From positions 1 through 57,610 of the forward strand of contig JAVYNU010000011.1 in the NCBI GenBank assembly GCA_038735125.1: a stretch of 57,610 nucleotides of DNA, in the 5' to 3' direction. Below, piece by piece: positions 25,851 to 34,679 of the stretch (its first letter is position 1; each line of letters starts with the position of its first letter). Below the pieces are notes generated by a model. The model searched no databases. It was given only the letters and a program-made list of their open reading frames with translations, and was not told the origin of the DNA. Source of the stretch: Ignisphaera sp. GTDB taxonomy: Archaea; Thermoproteota; Thermoprotei_A; Sulfolobales; Ignisphaeraceae. A program made the translations under genes and the position numbers.

Positions 25851-26954
25851 ATGAGAGATATCGAGAAATATGCGCGTCTAATTGTAGACTATTGTGTGTC
25901 TGTAAAGAAATTCGATGAGGTCGCTATATATGGTTCTGTAGAGGCGATGCCTCTTATCAGAGAGATTTGGAGAGAGGCTGTTGTTAGAGGTGCTTATCCG
26001 AGGCTTATAATAAACGACGATTATCTATCAGAAGTGTTTTACAGATATGCCCCCAAGGAGCTCCTCGAATATGTTTCGCCTATAGACAAGTTTATTGCTG
26101 AGAAAATTGCTGTGAGAATCTCAATTCTATCACCACAACACTCAAAACCGTTGGTAAACGTCGACCCAGACAAGATTAGACAGAGATACAAAGCAATTAG
26201 AGAGATTAGAGATATTTTCACCAAGAGGGATGCTGCTGGGGATCTGAGATGGGTTGTAGCACCCTATCCAACCTATGCCATGGCACAAGAGGCAGGGATG
26301 TCGCCCATAGAATTCGAAGAGTTTGTATATAGAGCTGTAAAGCTATATGAGAGCGATCCTGTCAGGGCCTGGATTGAGCAGGGCAAATGGCAAGAGAAGA
26401 TAGCTAATATGTTGTCTAAGGTTGACGAACTTAGGATAGTGTCAGAGAACACAGATCTTCTCGCTAAGGTTGGTGGGAGAACGTGGATAAACGATGATGG
26501 GAGAAACAACATGCCTGGTGGAGAAGTTTTCTCGGCTCCACACGAAGACGGTGTCGAGGGGTTCATAGAGTTCGAGTTCCCAGCAGTGTATAGTGGTGTT
26601 GAGGTTGAGAGAGTGAGGCTCGTATTTAGGAGGGGAGAGGTTGTTGAGGCAAATGCTCTAAAAGGTGCAGAATTTCTTAGGAAAATGCTTGAAGTTGATG
26701 AAGGGGCTAGAAGAGTGGGCGAAATAGCATTTGGGCTAAACTATGACATCAATAGATTCACGAAAGAGATACTATTCGATGAGAAGATTGGTGGCACAAT
26801 GCACATGGCTCTAGGCTCAGCATATCTAAGAACTGGTGGAAGGAATATGTCCTCGATCCACTGGGACATGGTAAAGGATATGAGGAGAGGAAGGGTATAC
26901 GTAGACAAGGATTTGATATATGAGAATGGCAAGTTCATAAAAGATGTTGTGTAG
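25851..26954 (+). CDS. M29 family metallo-aminopeptidase
   Basis: About 367 aa of the thermophilic aminopeptidase family M29 (aminopeptidase T type), which releases N-terminal residues using two Co or Zn ions. Family landmarks are RTWINDDGRNNMPGGEVFSAP, EGFIEFEFPAVYSG, GEIAFGLNYDINRF, EKIGGTMHMALGSAY and SSIHWDMVKDMR, which between them hold the two Glu, Tyr, two His and Asp metal ligands. The ATG at 25851 follows GGGTG; an in-frame TTG 15 nt upstream is less likely. A TTTTAAAT-type box sits near 25807-25815. It ends 6 bp before the methyltransferase gene. Confidence 0.95.
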   Translation: MRDIEKYARLIVDYCVSVKKFDEVAIYGSVEAMPLIREIWREAVVRGAYPRLIINDDYLSEVFYRYAPKELLEYVSPIDKFIAEKIAVRISILSPQHSKPLVNVDPDKIRQRYKAIREIRDIFTKRDAAGDLRWVVAPYPTYAMAQEAGMSPIEFEEFVYRAVKLYESDPVRAWIEQGKWQEKIANMLSKVDELRIVSENTDLLAKVGGRTWINDDGRNNMPGGEVFSAPHEDGVEGFIEFEFPAVYSGVEVERVRLVFRRGEVVEANALKGAEFLRKMLEVDEGARRVGEIAFGLNYDINRFTKEILFDEKIGGTMHMALGSAYLRTGGRNMSSIHWDMVKDMRRGRVYVDKDLIYENGKFIKDVV

Positions 26955-26960
26955 ATAGAA

Positions 26961-27314
26961 TTGATTGTTATAGAGATAAATAAGGGTAGGGTAATTGTTA
27001 GAAAATGGAATATGAAAGACATTGAAGAAGCTGTTTATGTACTTGTTCAGCTGATTCCAATAGGATGTGTAACAACGTATAAAGATATTGCAAATGTATT
27101 AAAATTAAGCCCTAGGCTCGTTGCGAAGATACTAAGTAGAAACAGAAACCCCATAGCAATACCCTGCCACAGAGTCATAAAATCTGATGGGAAATTGGGA
27201 GGATATACACTCAATGGAAGAAAAGCTCCAAAGCTCAAAGAACTTCTTTTAAGATTCGAGGGATTTAACAGCTGCATATACAGCTTAGCTAAATTGCTTG
27301 AAGCAAATGACTAA
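26961..27314 (+). CDS. ogt: O6-alkylguanine-DNA alkyltransferase, short form
   Basis: A 117-aa suicide repair protein that moves alkyl groups from O6-guanine to its own cysteine. The active site AIPCHRVIKSDGKLGGY holds the Cys and the PCHRV signature, and the helix-turn-helix region IPIGCVTTYKDIANVL precedes it. It lacks most of the N-terminal domain of the usual 150-175-aa enzymes, so it is nearly only the DNA-binding domain. Because the site has Cys and not Trp, it is not an alkyltransferase-like (ATL) protein. The TTG at 26961 is the first start in frame; an ATG at 27012 would cut the protein further. Six bp behind the M29 gene. Confidence 0.85.
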   Translation: MIVIEINKGRVIVRKWNMKDIEEAVYVLVQLIPIGCVTTYKDIANVLKLSPRLVAKILSRNRNPIAIPCHRVIKSDGKLGGYTLNGRKAPKLKELLLRFEGFNSCIYSLAKLLEAND

Positions 27315-27378
27315 TTCATCAACTCTTAACCACTGACCTTATTTACCAGCTAGCAAATAAGTAACTATGTGGAGCTAA

Positions 27379-28143
27379 GTGTCTGGATCTATGAAGAAGA
27401 TAAAGATTCCAGAAGAGTATAGCCTGACATCGGTAGACGACGTTCTTAGGTTATTCTCTCTACAACAGATTCCTATAGATAATGTAGATGGATCTATAAT
27501 TCTATCAGTGAAAGAGGGTTTGCTGAAAAAGGTTGCGAATATATATAGGGTATATGTTTGGATAGCTGGAAAAAGTCTTTTCTTTGGGTTATATAGCGAA
27601 AGTGGTTTAACAGCTTTTGCTAGAATGGATAGAGAAAAAGACACAGCTTTGCTCAGTTGCATCGATAAGAAATACCAAAGGCTCTGTGATGAGGTATTTA
27701 AGTTGTTGAGCAAAGGTATAGAACATGCAACAGAAAAAGGCTTAAGAACAGTAGAGATGGAAAGTGTTAACAGATTCAGGCTTACTGATACATATGAGAA
27801 GTTACTTGATGGATTTGCAGAAATAACTGTAGCTTCTGCGGCAATCAAATACCCGGCTGTTGAGCGAAGGGTTCTAGAATCAATTGCTACGGAGTTTAGC
27901 TCTGTTCAAGATATTATAGACTATATTTGCCGGAGATACAGCTCAGGAACCTACATAGCAGTTGTGCTGGCACAAGAGTGGATGTTCGCACTGGCAATAA
28001 ACATTGATATGAAGGAGTATACACCATCTTATATAAATTGGGCAACAAACATACGAGTTGTTGGGTATGAAGCCATCAAAAAATTAGAGCAGCATCTATA
28101 TGAAGCAAACGTGAAGTTCCACATATATAGAATGACCCAGTAA
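27379..28143 (+). CDS. Hypothetical protein, 254 aa
   Basis: Family not recognised. The protein is soluble, lacks signal peptide and transmembrane helix, and mixes helices with strands. Segments such as YRVYVWIAGKSLFFGLYSESGL and TYIAVVLAQEWMFALAINID look like two edge-strand beta hairpins flanked by helices. Only three Cys occur and no metal or nucleotide motif is obvious. A GTG at 27379 or ATG at 27391 could start it; the latter gives MKKIKIPEEY. It stands alone between the methyltransferase and the secreted protein. Codon use looks like that of its neighbours, which argues for a real gene. Confidence 0.7.
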   Translation: MSGSMKKIKIPEEYSLTSVDDVLRLFSLQQIPIDNVDGSIILSVKEGLLKKVANIYRVYVWIAGKSLFFGLYSESGLTAFARMDREKDTALLSCIDKKYQRLCDEVFKLLSKGIEHATEKGLRTVEMESVNRFRLTDTYEKLLDGFAEITVASAAIKYPAVERRVLESIATEFSSVQDIIDYICRRYSSGTYIAVVLAQEWMFALAINIDMKEYTPSYINWATNIRVVGYEAIKKLEQHLYEANVKFHIYRMTQ

Positions 28144-28261
28144 GTTTCTCTTCTATCAATTCAAATCCTATGAAAATTGTATTTCATGAACTTTCCATAG
28201 GATACCTTTTATAGTCGCTAAACAACATAGGTAAATAGACCCGCGAATAAAGGTGAAAGTC

Positions 28262-28840
28262 GTGGACGCAAAGAGATTCATACTAATAGCTATAGCGGCA
28301 GTAGCTATAGCATCGATAGTGGGAATAGCAACACTAAGCTATGTCGAGGCACAGACAAGTAATAATAACAATGGGAATAAATGTATATGTCAATGTGGCA
28401 ACAAGACGATAACTATCAATGTTCCATTGTACAAAACATTCAAATGGCAGATACAAATAAAATGGCAGAATCCATTTGGCTTTAGAGTAAGAAAGGGTGC
28501 TGTTCAGCAAAACATTGTTGTTAGCGATGAATACAAGCAGAAGGTATTAAACATAATTCAATCTGATGCCAATGTAAGTAGGCTGCTTGCAGAAGGATAC
28601 AATGTAACAATGATTAGACCAGTGTTCCAAGCATATGTCCAAGGCGATGGAACCGTAACACTGAGGGCTAGCCAAGCTGTGGCTGTACTGAGTATAAAAA
28701 CAAGTAATAAAGTTGGCATAGCCTATGTATTTGTAAATGTCGATCAGGGGAAGGTCGAAAAGATAGTCACATTTGAGAGGACAATAACAATGGCAAGCAA
28801 CGTACCAACAACTACCACAACCCCTAGTACAAGCTTGTAA
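28262..28840 (+). CDS. Secreted or membrane-anchored protein with signal peptide
   Basis: About 192 aa. A strong N-terminal hydrophobic segment (RFILIAIAAVAIASIVGIA) with a possible cut near YVEAQ is followed by an Asn-rich linker and a CICQCGN motif. A beta-rich body (TFKWQIQIKWQNPFGFRVRK) and several NxT/NxS sites follow, and the tail is Thr/Pro-rich (PTTTTTPSTSL), as in glycosylated archaeal surface proteins. Function unknown. The start is placed at GTG 28262, 5 nt after AGGTGA; an earlier GTG at 28253 has poor spacing. It has its own promoter region with CTTTTATAG near 28206-28214. Confidence 0.75.
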   Translation: MDAKRFILIAIAAVAIASIVGIATLSYVEAQTSNNNNGNKCICQCGNKTITINVPLYKTFKWQIQIKWQNPFGFRVRKGAVQQNIVVSDEYKQKVLNIIQSDANVSRLLAEGYNVTMIRPVFQAYVQGDGTVTLRASQAVAVLSIKTSNKVGIAYVFVNVDQGKVEKIVTFERTITMASNVPTTTTTPSTSL

Positions 28841-28957
28841 GCCTGCAACATGTTGAATACATGAACCAATTCAAAAATAATATATTTTTTTATTATCCAC
28901 ATTTAATAGGATCTTAAATTCTATACTACATAGACCACATAGATTAGGTGCCACATT

Positions 28958-30343
28958 TTGCACCTAGTCTGCCCTGTATGTGGATCTGCCTATGAATTCG
29001 ATATATACTCTAAGCTATGTCCAAAGTGCGGCTCACCACTATTTGTAATGCATAATGTTTCACAAGACACATTCAAAAGAGTTTTGCAAGAAGCTAAGCA
29101 CAGGTGGAGCTTTGGTGTCTGGGGTTTTCATGAAGTTCTACCAACAAATTCTATTGGGAAAACCATTGGAGAGGCGTGGACACCAATTATCAGAGTTGAC
29201 AACTTCAGTAGAACTACTGGTGTTGAGACGCTAGTGAAGAACGAGTCAAGAAACCCGAGTGGGACGTTCATTGATAGGGGAACGGCTGTCGATTCATATG
29301 TGGCTCATGTTAATGGCTTTAAAGATGTTGTTTCTGCTTCAACAGGTGACTACGCTATATCTTTGTCAATGTATTCTAAACTCTACGGCCTTAATACAAC
29401 ACATTATGTCCCTGCTTTCATTGAGCAGTGGAAGAGATATGTGCTAATGATATTGGGTGGCAAAGTTGTTGAGGTTGAGGACTATTCAAATGCTGTTAGG
29501 AAAGCTATGAGGGTCTCGAACAAAAATAATAGTTTCTTATCACTACCTCTATCTCCTACAGTCATAGATGGCTACAGGACAATTGTGTTTGAGGTTGTCA
29601 ATATTTTAAACGAAATCGATTGGATTGCCACACCTGTGGGCGATGGTGTACTAGCCACATCCATTCTAAAGGGCTTAAGAGAAATAGAGATCTATTTAGA
29701 AACTGAAACACCTAATATATTGGCTGTGAAACTTGGAGAAGAGGGGGATAAAATCAAAGACTTTTCAAAATCATTCTTAACAGAGTTGGGCGGCGGCATA
29801 CTCAGAGACACGTTAGATAAGATACTAAGTGAAAAAGGAGTTTTTGTAACAGTCGATAAAGAAGCAGTATATTCAGCAACAAACGAAATTGCCTATTATG
29901 ATGGTCTCTTAGTAGATCCTGTTGGCGCAACAAGTTTGGCAGGGGTTAAAAGAGCTGTGGAGCTAGGAGTTATTGATAGAGGAGATAAGGTACTAGCTAT
30001 AGTTAGCGGTAGCCCATCAAAAGACACATACATTCTCTTCAAGGTTCTGGAGTATGGTGGAAGAGGAGTAGAAAAATTTCTTAACTTTAAAGAGGGCTAC
30101 ATAAGTGAGGTGCAAATAGACATTCTGAAGATACTCTATGAATATCGACAAATTCATTTATATGAAATATGGAAAAAGCTTCGAGCCATGGGACATAAAA
30201 TATCTCTTCAAACTGTATATAGCCATATAAAGAAACTATTGGATAAAGGGTATGTGAAGGCTCTTGGTGTTGATGGAAGGAGGAAGATATATTCGATATC
30301 AGAGCTTGGAGAAGAATATCTAGAGAGTATATATAGTAGATAG
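28958..30343 (+). CDS. Threonine-synthase-like protein lacking PLP lysine, fused to winged helix
   Basis: A 461-aa fusion. Residues 1-30 form a zinc ribbon (C5, C8, C21, C24) and 60-370 a fold-type II PLP domain like threonine synthase. In the family the PLP lysine lies in NPTGSFKDR; here it reads NPSGTFIDRG with Ile105, and the codon is ATT. The phosphate and cofactor loops are altered too: STGDY for SxGNT (128-132) and PVGDG for PVGNG (226-230). Residues 381-461 are a winged helix-turn-helix of PadR type (ISEVQIDILKILYEY, then SLQTVYSHIKKLLDKGYV). Schiff-base catalysis is therefore not expected; a ligand-sensing transcription regulator is inferred. TTG at 28958 follows GGTG by 7 nt. Confidence 0.85.
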   Translation: MHLVCPVCGSAYEFDIYSKLCPKCGSPLFVMHNVSQDTFKRVLQEAKHRWSFGVWGFHEVLPTNSIGKTIGEAWTPIIRVDNFSRTTGVETLVKNESRNPSGTFIDRGTAVDSYVAHVNGFKDVVSASTGDYAISLSMYSKLYGLNTTHYVPAFIEQWKRYVLMILGGKVVEVEDYSNAVRKAMRVSNKNNSFLSLPLSPTVIDGYRTIVFEVVNILNEIDWIATPVGDGVLATSILKGLREIEIYLETETPNILAVKLGEEGDKIKDFSKSFLTELGGGILRDTLDKILSEKGVFVTVDKEAVYSATNEIAYYDGLLVDPVGATSLAGVKRAVELGVIDRGDKVLAIVSGSPSKDTYILFKVLEYGGRGVEKFLNFKEGYISEVQIDILKILYEYRQIHLYEIWKKLRAMGHKISLQTVYSHIKKLLDKGYVKALGVDGRRKIYSISELGEEYLESIYSR

Positions 30344-30497
30344 TGGAAAAGATATATGGTTATGGTATGGCTTATTTTTGCAGAGGAGGCTAAGTCGATT
30401 AGGATACAGCACAATTCTTCACAATAATTACTTGTGACATGTTAGCAAGCCTTATAATACCCTTGTACAGCTAAGAAAAGAAAAGTGTGTTATTCTA

Positions 30498-31889
30498 ATG
30501 GTTGACAGAATAAACAGGTTATTGATAGCTAACCGCGGAGAGATAGTGATAAGGATAATCAAAACTTGCAGAAAATTGGGCATAAAGACAATAGCTGTTT
30601 ATACTAGCGTTGATAGTGATGCTATGCATGTTAAGCTTGCTGATGAAGCCTATTCACTGGGTTCCGATCCCTATGGCTATCTAGATATAGATAAAATCGT
30701 TTCGGTTATTAAGAAGGCTGGTGCTGATGCTGTTCACCCTGGTTATGGCTTCTTATCTGAAAACGCCAATTTTGCTAAGGCTGTTGAGGATTCTGGGGCG
30801 ATTTGGGTTGGCCCAAAATGGAATGTGATAGAACTCTTAGAGTCAAAGTCCATGGTAAGATCAATTGCTCACAGCATTGGAGTTCCGATAGTGCCAGGCT
30901 CTATAGCTCCTGTCACGCTTGAGGAGGCTAAGAAGATTTCTGAGGAGGTTGGCTTTCCTGTTTTGATTAAAGCTGATAGGGGTGGTGGTGGTAGGGGTAT
31001 TAGAATTGCCAATAATTTAGATGAACTTGAAAGGCTTTTTCTGATTGCATCAAAAGAGGTTGAAACATCATTTAAAGGTTCAAAGCTCTACATAGAGAAG
31101 TTTCTTCCAAAGGTAAGACACATAGAGATTCAAATACTTGCAGATACCCATGGAAATGTTGTTGCTCTTGGTGAAAGAGAGTGTAGCATCCAAAGAAGAT
31201 ATCAGAAAGTTATCGAGGAAGCACCATCGCCCATTATAACAGATGATCATAGGAAGAAGTTATATGAATATGCAATAAAATTTATGAAACATGTCAAATA
31301 CGTCAATGCAGGCACCATAGAATTTATCAGAGATGAGAAAGGAAACTTCTATCTAATTGAGGTTAATAAAAGGATACAAGTTGAACACCCAGTTACAGAA
31401 GCTGTAACAGGGATTGATATTGTTGAGCAACAAATAAAGATAGCTGAGGGAAGGGAGCTAGAAATAAGAGATAATATATACAAATTTAATGGCCATGCAA
31501 TAGAGGCTAGGGTTTATGCCGAAGACCCAGACAAGATGCTTCCATCACCTGGGAAGATATCATGGGTAAGGTTTCCAGATACCAAGAATGTTAGAATAGA
31601 CCATGCTATTGCGCCAGGGGTGGAGATACCACCTTTTTATGATCCGATGATAGCAAAGGTCATTGCTTGGGGAAGCACAAGGGAAGAGGCCAGGAAAAAC
31701 CTAGTTAACGCACTATCAAACTTTGAGATTAGTGGTATTAAAACATCGATACCACTACTTATAGAGATTCTGAACACCAAAGAGTTTATCAGTGGAGATT
31801 ACAACACATTATTCTTGGGATATTACCTAGAGCAGAGAAAAATATCCAAAAATGCATTGGTTAGTGGAAACAGAGAAAAAGTTTATTAA
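30498..31889 (+). CDS. accC: Biotin carboxylase (ATP-grasp)
   Basis: A 463-aa biotin carboxylase subunit, which uses ATP and bicarbonate to carboxylate biotin on a carrier protein; archaeal versions serve acetyl/propionyl-CoA carboxylase of the CO2-fixing cycles or fatty acid metabolism. Signatures are LLIANRGEIVIRII, VHPGYGFLSENANFA, IKADRGGGGRGIRIA (ATP loop), ERECSIQRRYQKVIEEAPSP and IEVNKRIQVEHPVTE. The N-K-R in the last motif replaces the common N-P/T-R. Neither biotin carrier, carboxyltransferase nor biotin ligase is found nearby. ATG at 30498. It is followed after 39 bp by a small membrane protein. Confidence 0.93.
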   Translation: MVDRINRLLIANRGEIVIRIIKTCRKLGIKTIAVYTSVDSDAMHVKLADEAYSLGSDPYGYLDIDKIVSVIKKAGADAVHPGYGFLSENANFAKAVEDSGAIWVGPKWNVIELLESKSMVRSIAHSIGVPIVPGSIAPVTLEEAKKISEEVGFPVLIKADRGGGGRGIRIANNLDELERLFLIASKEVETSFKGSKLYIEKFLPKVRHIEIQILADTHGNVVALGERECSIQRRYQKVIEEAPSPIITDDHRKKLYEYAIKFMKHVKYVNAGTIEFIRDEKGNFYLIEVNKRIQVEHPVTEAVTGIDIVEQQIKIAEGRELEIRDNIYKFNGHAIEARVYAEDPDKMLPSPGKISWVRFPDTKNVRIDHAIAPGVEIPPFYDPMIAKVIAWGSTREEARKNLVNALSNFEISGIKTSIPLLIEILNTKEFISGDYNTLFLGYYLEQRKISKNALVSGNREKVY

Positions 31890-31928
31890 TGTTGCCATAG
31901 CAAAGTCTATTCAGTTGGTGTGCCTAAG

Positions 31929-32210
31929 ATGAACAAAGACAAGATGGTTGGAATAGCATTAGTTGGAGGAGCTGCAATACTTGCAGTCCTAATAATCTAC
32001 TTGCTGTTTTTAACGCCGTTCGACATACTCACAATGAAGATAATAATTACACTTGCAGTTGTTTTGCTAGCAGCTGTCGTTGGCTGGATAGGCTACACAC
32101 TTGCCACAACGCCACCTCCAAAGCCTATTGAGGAGATAGAGAAGGAGATTGAGGAAGAGCTTAAGAAGCTTGAGCAAGAGCAGAAGCAACAGGAACAAAA
32201 GAAGGCATAG
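31929..32210 (+). CDS. Small two-helix membrane protein with charged coiled-coil tail
   Basis: A 93-aa protein: a short basic start (MNKDKM), two hydrophobic helices (about 5-28 and 36-58), a Pro hinge (TTPPPKP), and a highly charged Glu/Lys/Gln helix (EEIEKEIEEELKKLEQEQ) that should form a coiled coil. No family name is known to me. The ATG at 31929 has GGTG 8 nt upstream; a GTG at 31920 is also possible. It follows accC closely and precedes the DNA polymerase gene by 50 bp. Membrane anchor of a soluble complex is a reasonable guess only. Confidence 0.75.
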   Translation: MNKDKMVGIALVGGAAILAVLIIYLLFLTPFDILTMKIIITLAVVLLAAVVGWIGYTLATTPPPKPIEEIEKEIEEELKKLEQEQKQQEQKKA

Positions 32211-32262
32211 CTACTTTAATAGTGTACTAAACTTATAATCTTTTTAATCTAGCTATTATAGA

Positions 32263-34674
32263 ATGGGCTTTCTAATGAGTGAAAAGATTATCAGTGTATA
32301 TGTTCTTGATGCAAGTTATGAGGTTGTTGGATCAGAGCCCCACATAGTGATATGGGGGATTGATGATGACGGCAACAGGGTTCTGTTGAGGGATAGGAGA
32401 TTTAGGCCTTATTTCTATGCGATAATAGATGACTCATATCTAGATAAACTCGATATAATAAAATCTTCTGTGAAGAGACTTAGCAAACCAAAATCACCTG
32501 TAACATCTATTGATGTTGTTGAGAAAAGGTTTATGGGGAGACCTGTTAAGGCTCTTAGAATAGAGACTACTATACCAGAGTTTGTAAGGGATTATAGAAG
32601 CGAAGTTGCTAGGATACTAGGGGTTAGAATGGTTGTTGAGGCTGACATAAGATTCTCGCTCAGATATCTTATAGACAACGATATATATCCATGTACATGG
32701 CACAGGTTTAGAGTTGTTGAAAAGACCAGGTCGCAGGAGTATAGAGTTGACAAAGAGTATGAAGTTTTAGAGGTTTTGGAGAGAGATGAAAGTAGATTGA
32801 TGCCACCGAAACTCAAGGTCTTGGCTCTAGACATCGAGGTTTATAATCCTCGTGGTGCTCCCAAGCCCGATAGAGACCCTGTTATAATAATATCTCTTAT
32901 GAATTCAGATAACGAGGTTCTTCTTCTCCAGGCCCAGGGAAGGGATGACAGGCGTTTAATCCAAGAATTCATAGAGTATGTGAATAGGTATGATCCTGAC
33001 ATAGTTGTGGGGTATAATTCAAGCAACTTTGATCTCCCGTATCTTGTTGAGAGAGCTAGGAAGCTTGGTATGAGACTGGATATTTCTAGGAGAAGGGGTG
33101 TAGAGCCATCTAAGAGTGTCTACGGCCATGTATCCATTCCTGGGAGGCTACATGTAGATCTTTATGACTATGCTGAGGAGATAGCTGAAATAAAGGTTAA
33201 GTCTCTTGACGAGGTTGCAGAATACTTTGGCGTTATGAAGAAGAGTGAAAGAAGGAATGTACCCTGGTATGAGATCTACAAGTATTGGGATGATGAGAAT
33301 CTCAGGTCTGTTTTGCTAGAATATGCTAGAGATGATGTTGTTTCGACCTATGGCATAGCTGAGAAGATACTGCCGTTTGCTATGCAACTCTCAAGCATAA
33401 CAGGTCTTCCACTGGATCAGGTTGGCTCTGCTAGTGTTGGGTTTAGACTTGAATGGTTTTTGCTTAGAATTGCTAGAATAAGGGGAGAGCTGGCACCTAA
33501 TAGAGTTGAAAAAGAATATGAACCATACAGAGGAGCAATAGTCTTAGAGCCTAAGAAGGGTGTTCATGAAAATATTTGTGTATTAGACTTCTCAGCCATG
33601 TACCCAAGCATAATGATGAAGTATAATATTGGGCCTGACACGCTTGTTCTAGGCGAGGAATGCAACAACTGTTTCGAAGCCCCTGAAACAGGCTATAAAT
33701 TCTCTAAACAGAGCGAGGCTTTCTTCAAAACAGCTCTAAACATTCTAGTGAATGCCAGAAAGAGTGTGAGAGAACTCATGAAGAAGCTACCAGTAGAATC
33801 TCCAGAGTATAGAATACTTGATGCAAGGCAAAGAGCCTTGAAGGTTCTTGCAAATGCTTGCTATGGCTACATGGCTTGGACAGGGGCTAGGTGGTATTGT
33901 AAAGAATGTGCAGAAGCTGTAGCAGACTTCGGTAGGGAGACTATTAAAAAGGCCATAGCCTTTGCGAAGGAGCTTGGACTAGAGGTGATATACGGAGATA
34001 CAGACTCCCTATTTGTGAAATATAATAAAGACTTTGTAGAGAAATTCATAGAGGTTGTCGAGAAAGAGCTTGGACTAGAGATAAAGATTGATAAAATCTA
34101 TCAGAGGGTGTTCTTCACAGAAGCTAAAAAGAGGTATATAGGTTTAACAGAGGATGGTAGGATAGATGTTGTTGGTTTTGAGGCTGTTCGTGGGGACTGG
34201 GCTGAGATAGCCAAGGAGATGCAGGAGAGGGTTGCAGAGATAATTCTCAAGACCATGGACCACAGAAAGGCTATAGAGTTTGTAAAAGATGAGATTGAGA
34301 AGATTAGAAAACTAGCATCTCAAAATGCGATAGATATTCAAAAGTTTGTTATATGGAAGACTATCACAAAGCCTATTAACGAGTACGAGGTTGAAGCACC
34401 GCATGTGACAGCAGCTAAGCATCTTATTAAGAGTGGGTATAGTGTTGAGGTTGGGGATAAGATAGGATATGTGATTGTGAAGGGAACTGGGAAAATATCT
34501 GATAGAGCAAAACCATATATGATTGTTGATGCCAGGGATCTAGACATAGATTATTATATTGAGCACCAAATAATTCCAGCTGTGCTAAGAATTCTAGAGT
34601 ATTTTGGTGTCAGTGAGAAGCATTTGAAAAGTATTGGAAGAGCTGGCAAGTCTTTGTTTGACTACAAAAAGTAG
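32263..34674 (+). CDS. Family B DNA polymerase
   Basis: An 803-aa replicative-type polymerase with proofreading. Exonuclease motif I is LALDIEVY (D190, E192), exo II is VVGYNSSNFDLPYL, exo III is EYARDDVVSTYG. Polymerase motif A is LDFSAMYPSIM (D442), motif B KVLANACYGYMAW, and motif C YGDTDSLFV (D579, D581). The N-terminal domain has the archaeal uracil-pocket type of fold. A C-terminal thumb region ends with a basic, PIP-box-like tail (GRAGKSLFDYKK). Two Cys pairs lie at EECNNCFEA and WYCKECAEA. ATG at 32263 or 32275 could start it. It is convergent with dnaG, with a 5-bp gap. Confidence 0.97.
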   Translation: MGFLMSEKIISVYVLDASYEVVGSEPHIVIWGIDDDGNRVLLRDRRFRPYFYAIIDDSYLDKLDIIKSSVKRLSKPKSPVTSIDVVEKRFMGRPVKALRIETTIPEFVRDYRSEVARILGVRMVVEADIRFSLRYLIDNDIYPCTWHRFRVVEKTRSQEYRVDKEYEVLEVLERDESRLMPPKLKVLALDIEVYNPRGAPKPDRDPVIIISLMNSDNEVLLLQAQGRDDRRLIQEFIEYVNRYDPDIVVGYNSSNFDLPYLVERARKLGMRLDISRRRGVEPSKSVYGHVSIPGRLHVDLYDYAEEIAEIKVKSLDEVAEYFGVMKKSERRNVPWYEIYKYWDDENLRSVLLEYARDDVVSTYGIAEKILPFAMQLSSITGLPLDQVGSASVGFRLEWFLLRIARIRGELAPNRVEKEYEPYRGAIVLEPKKGVHENICVLDFSAMYPSIMMKYNIGPDTLVLGEECNNCFEAPETGYKFSKQSEAFFKTALNILVNARKSVRELMKKLPVESPEYRILDARQRALKVLANACYGYMAWTGARWYCKECAEAVADFGRETIKKAIAFAKELGLEVIYGDTDSLFVKYNKDFVEKFIEVVEKELGLEIKIDKIYQRVFFTEAKKRYIGLTEDGRIDVVGFEAVRGDWAEIAKEMQERVAEIILKTMDHRKAIEFVKDEIEKIRKLASQNAIDIQKFVIWKTITKPINEYEVEAPHVTAAKHLIKSGYSVEVGDKIGYVIVKGTGKISDRAKPYMIVDARDLDIDYYIEHQIIPAVLRILEYFGVSEKHLKSIGRAGKSLFDYKK

Positions 34675-34679
34675 TTGGT

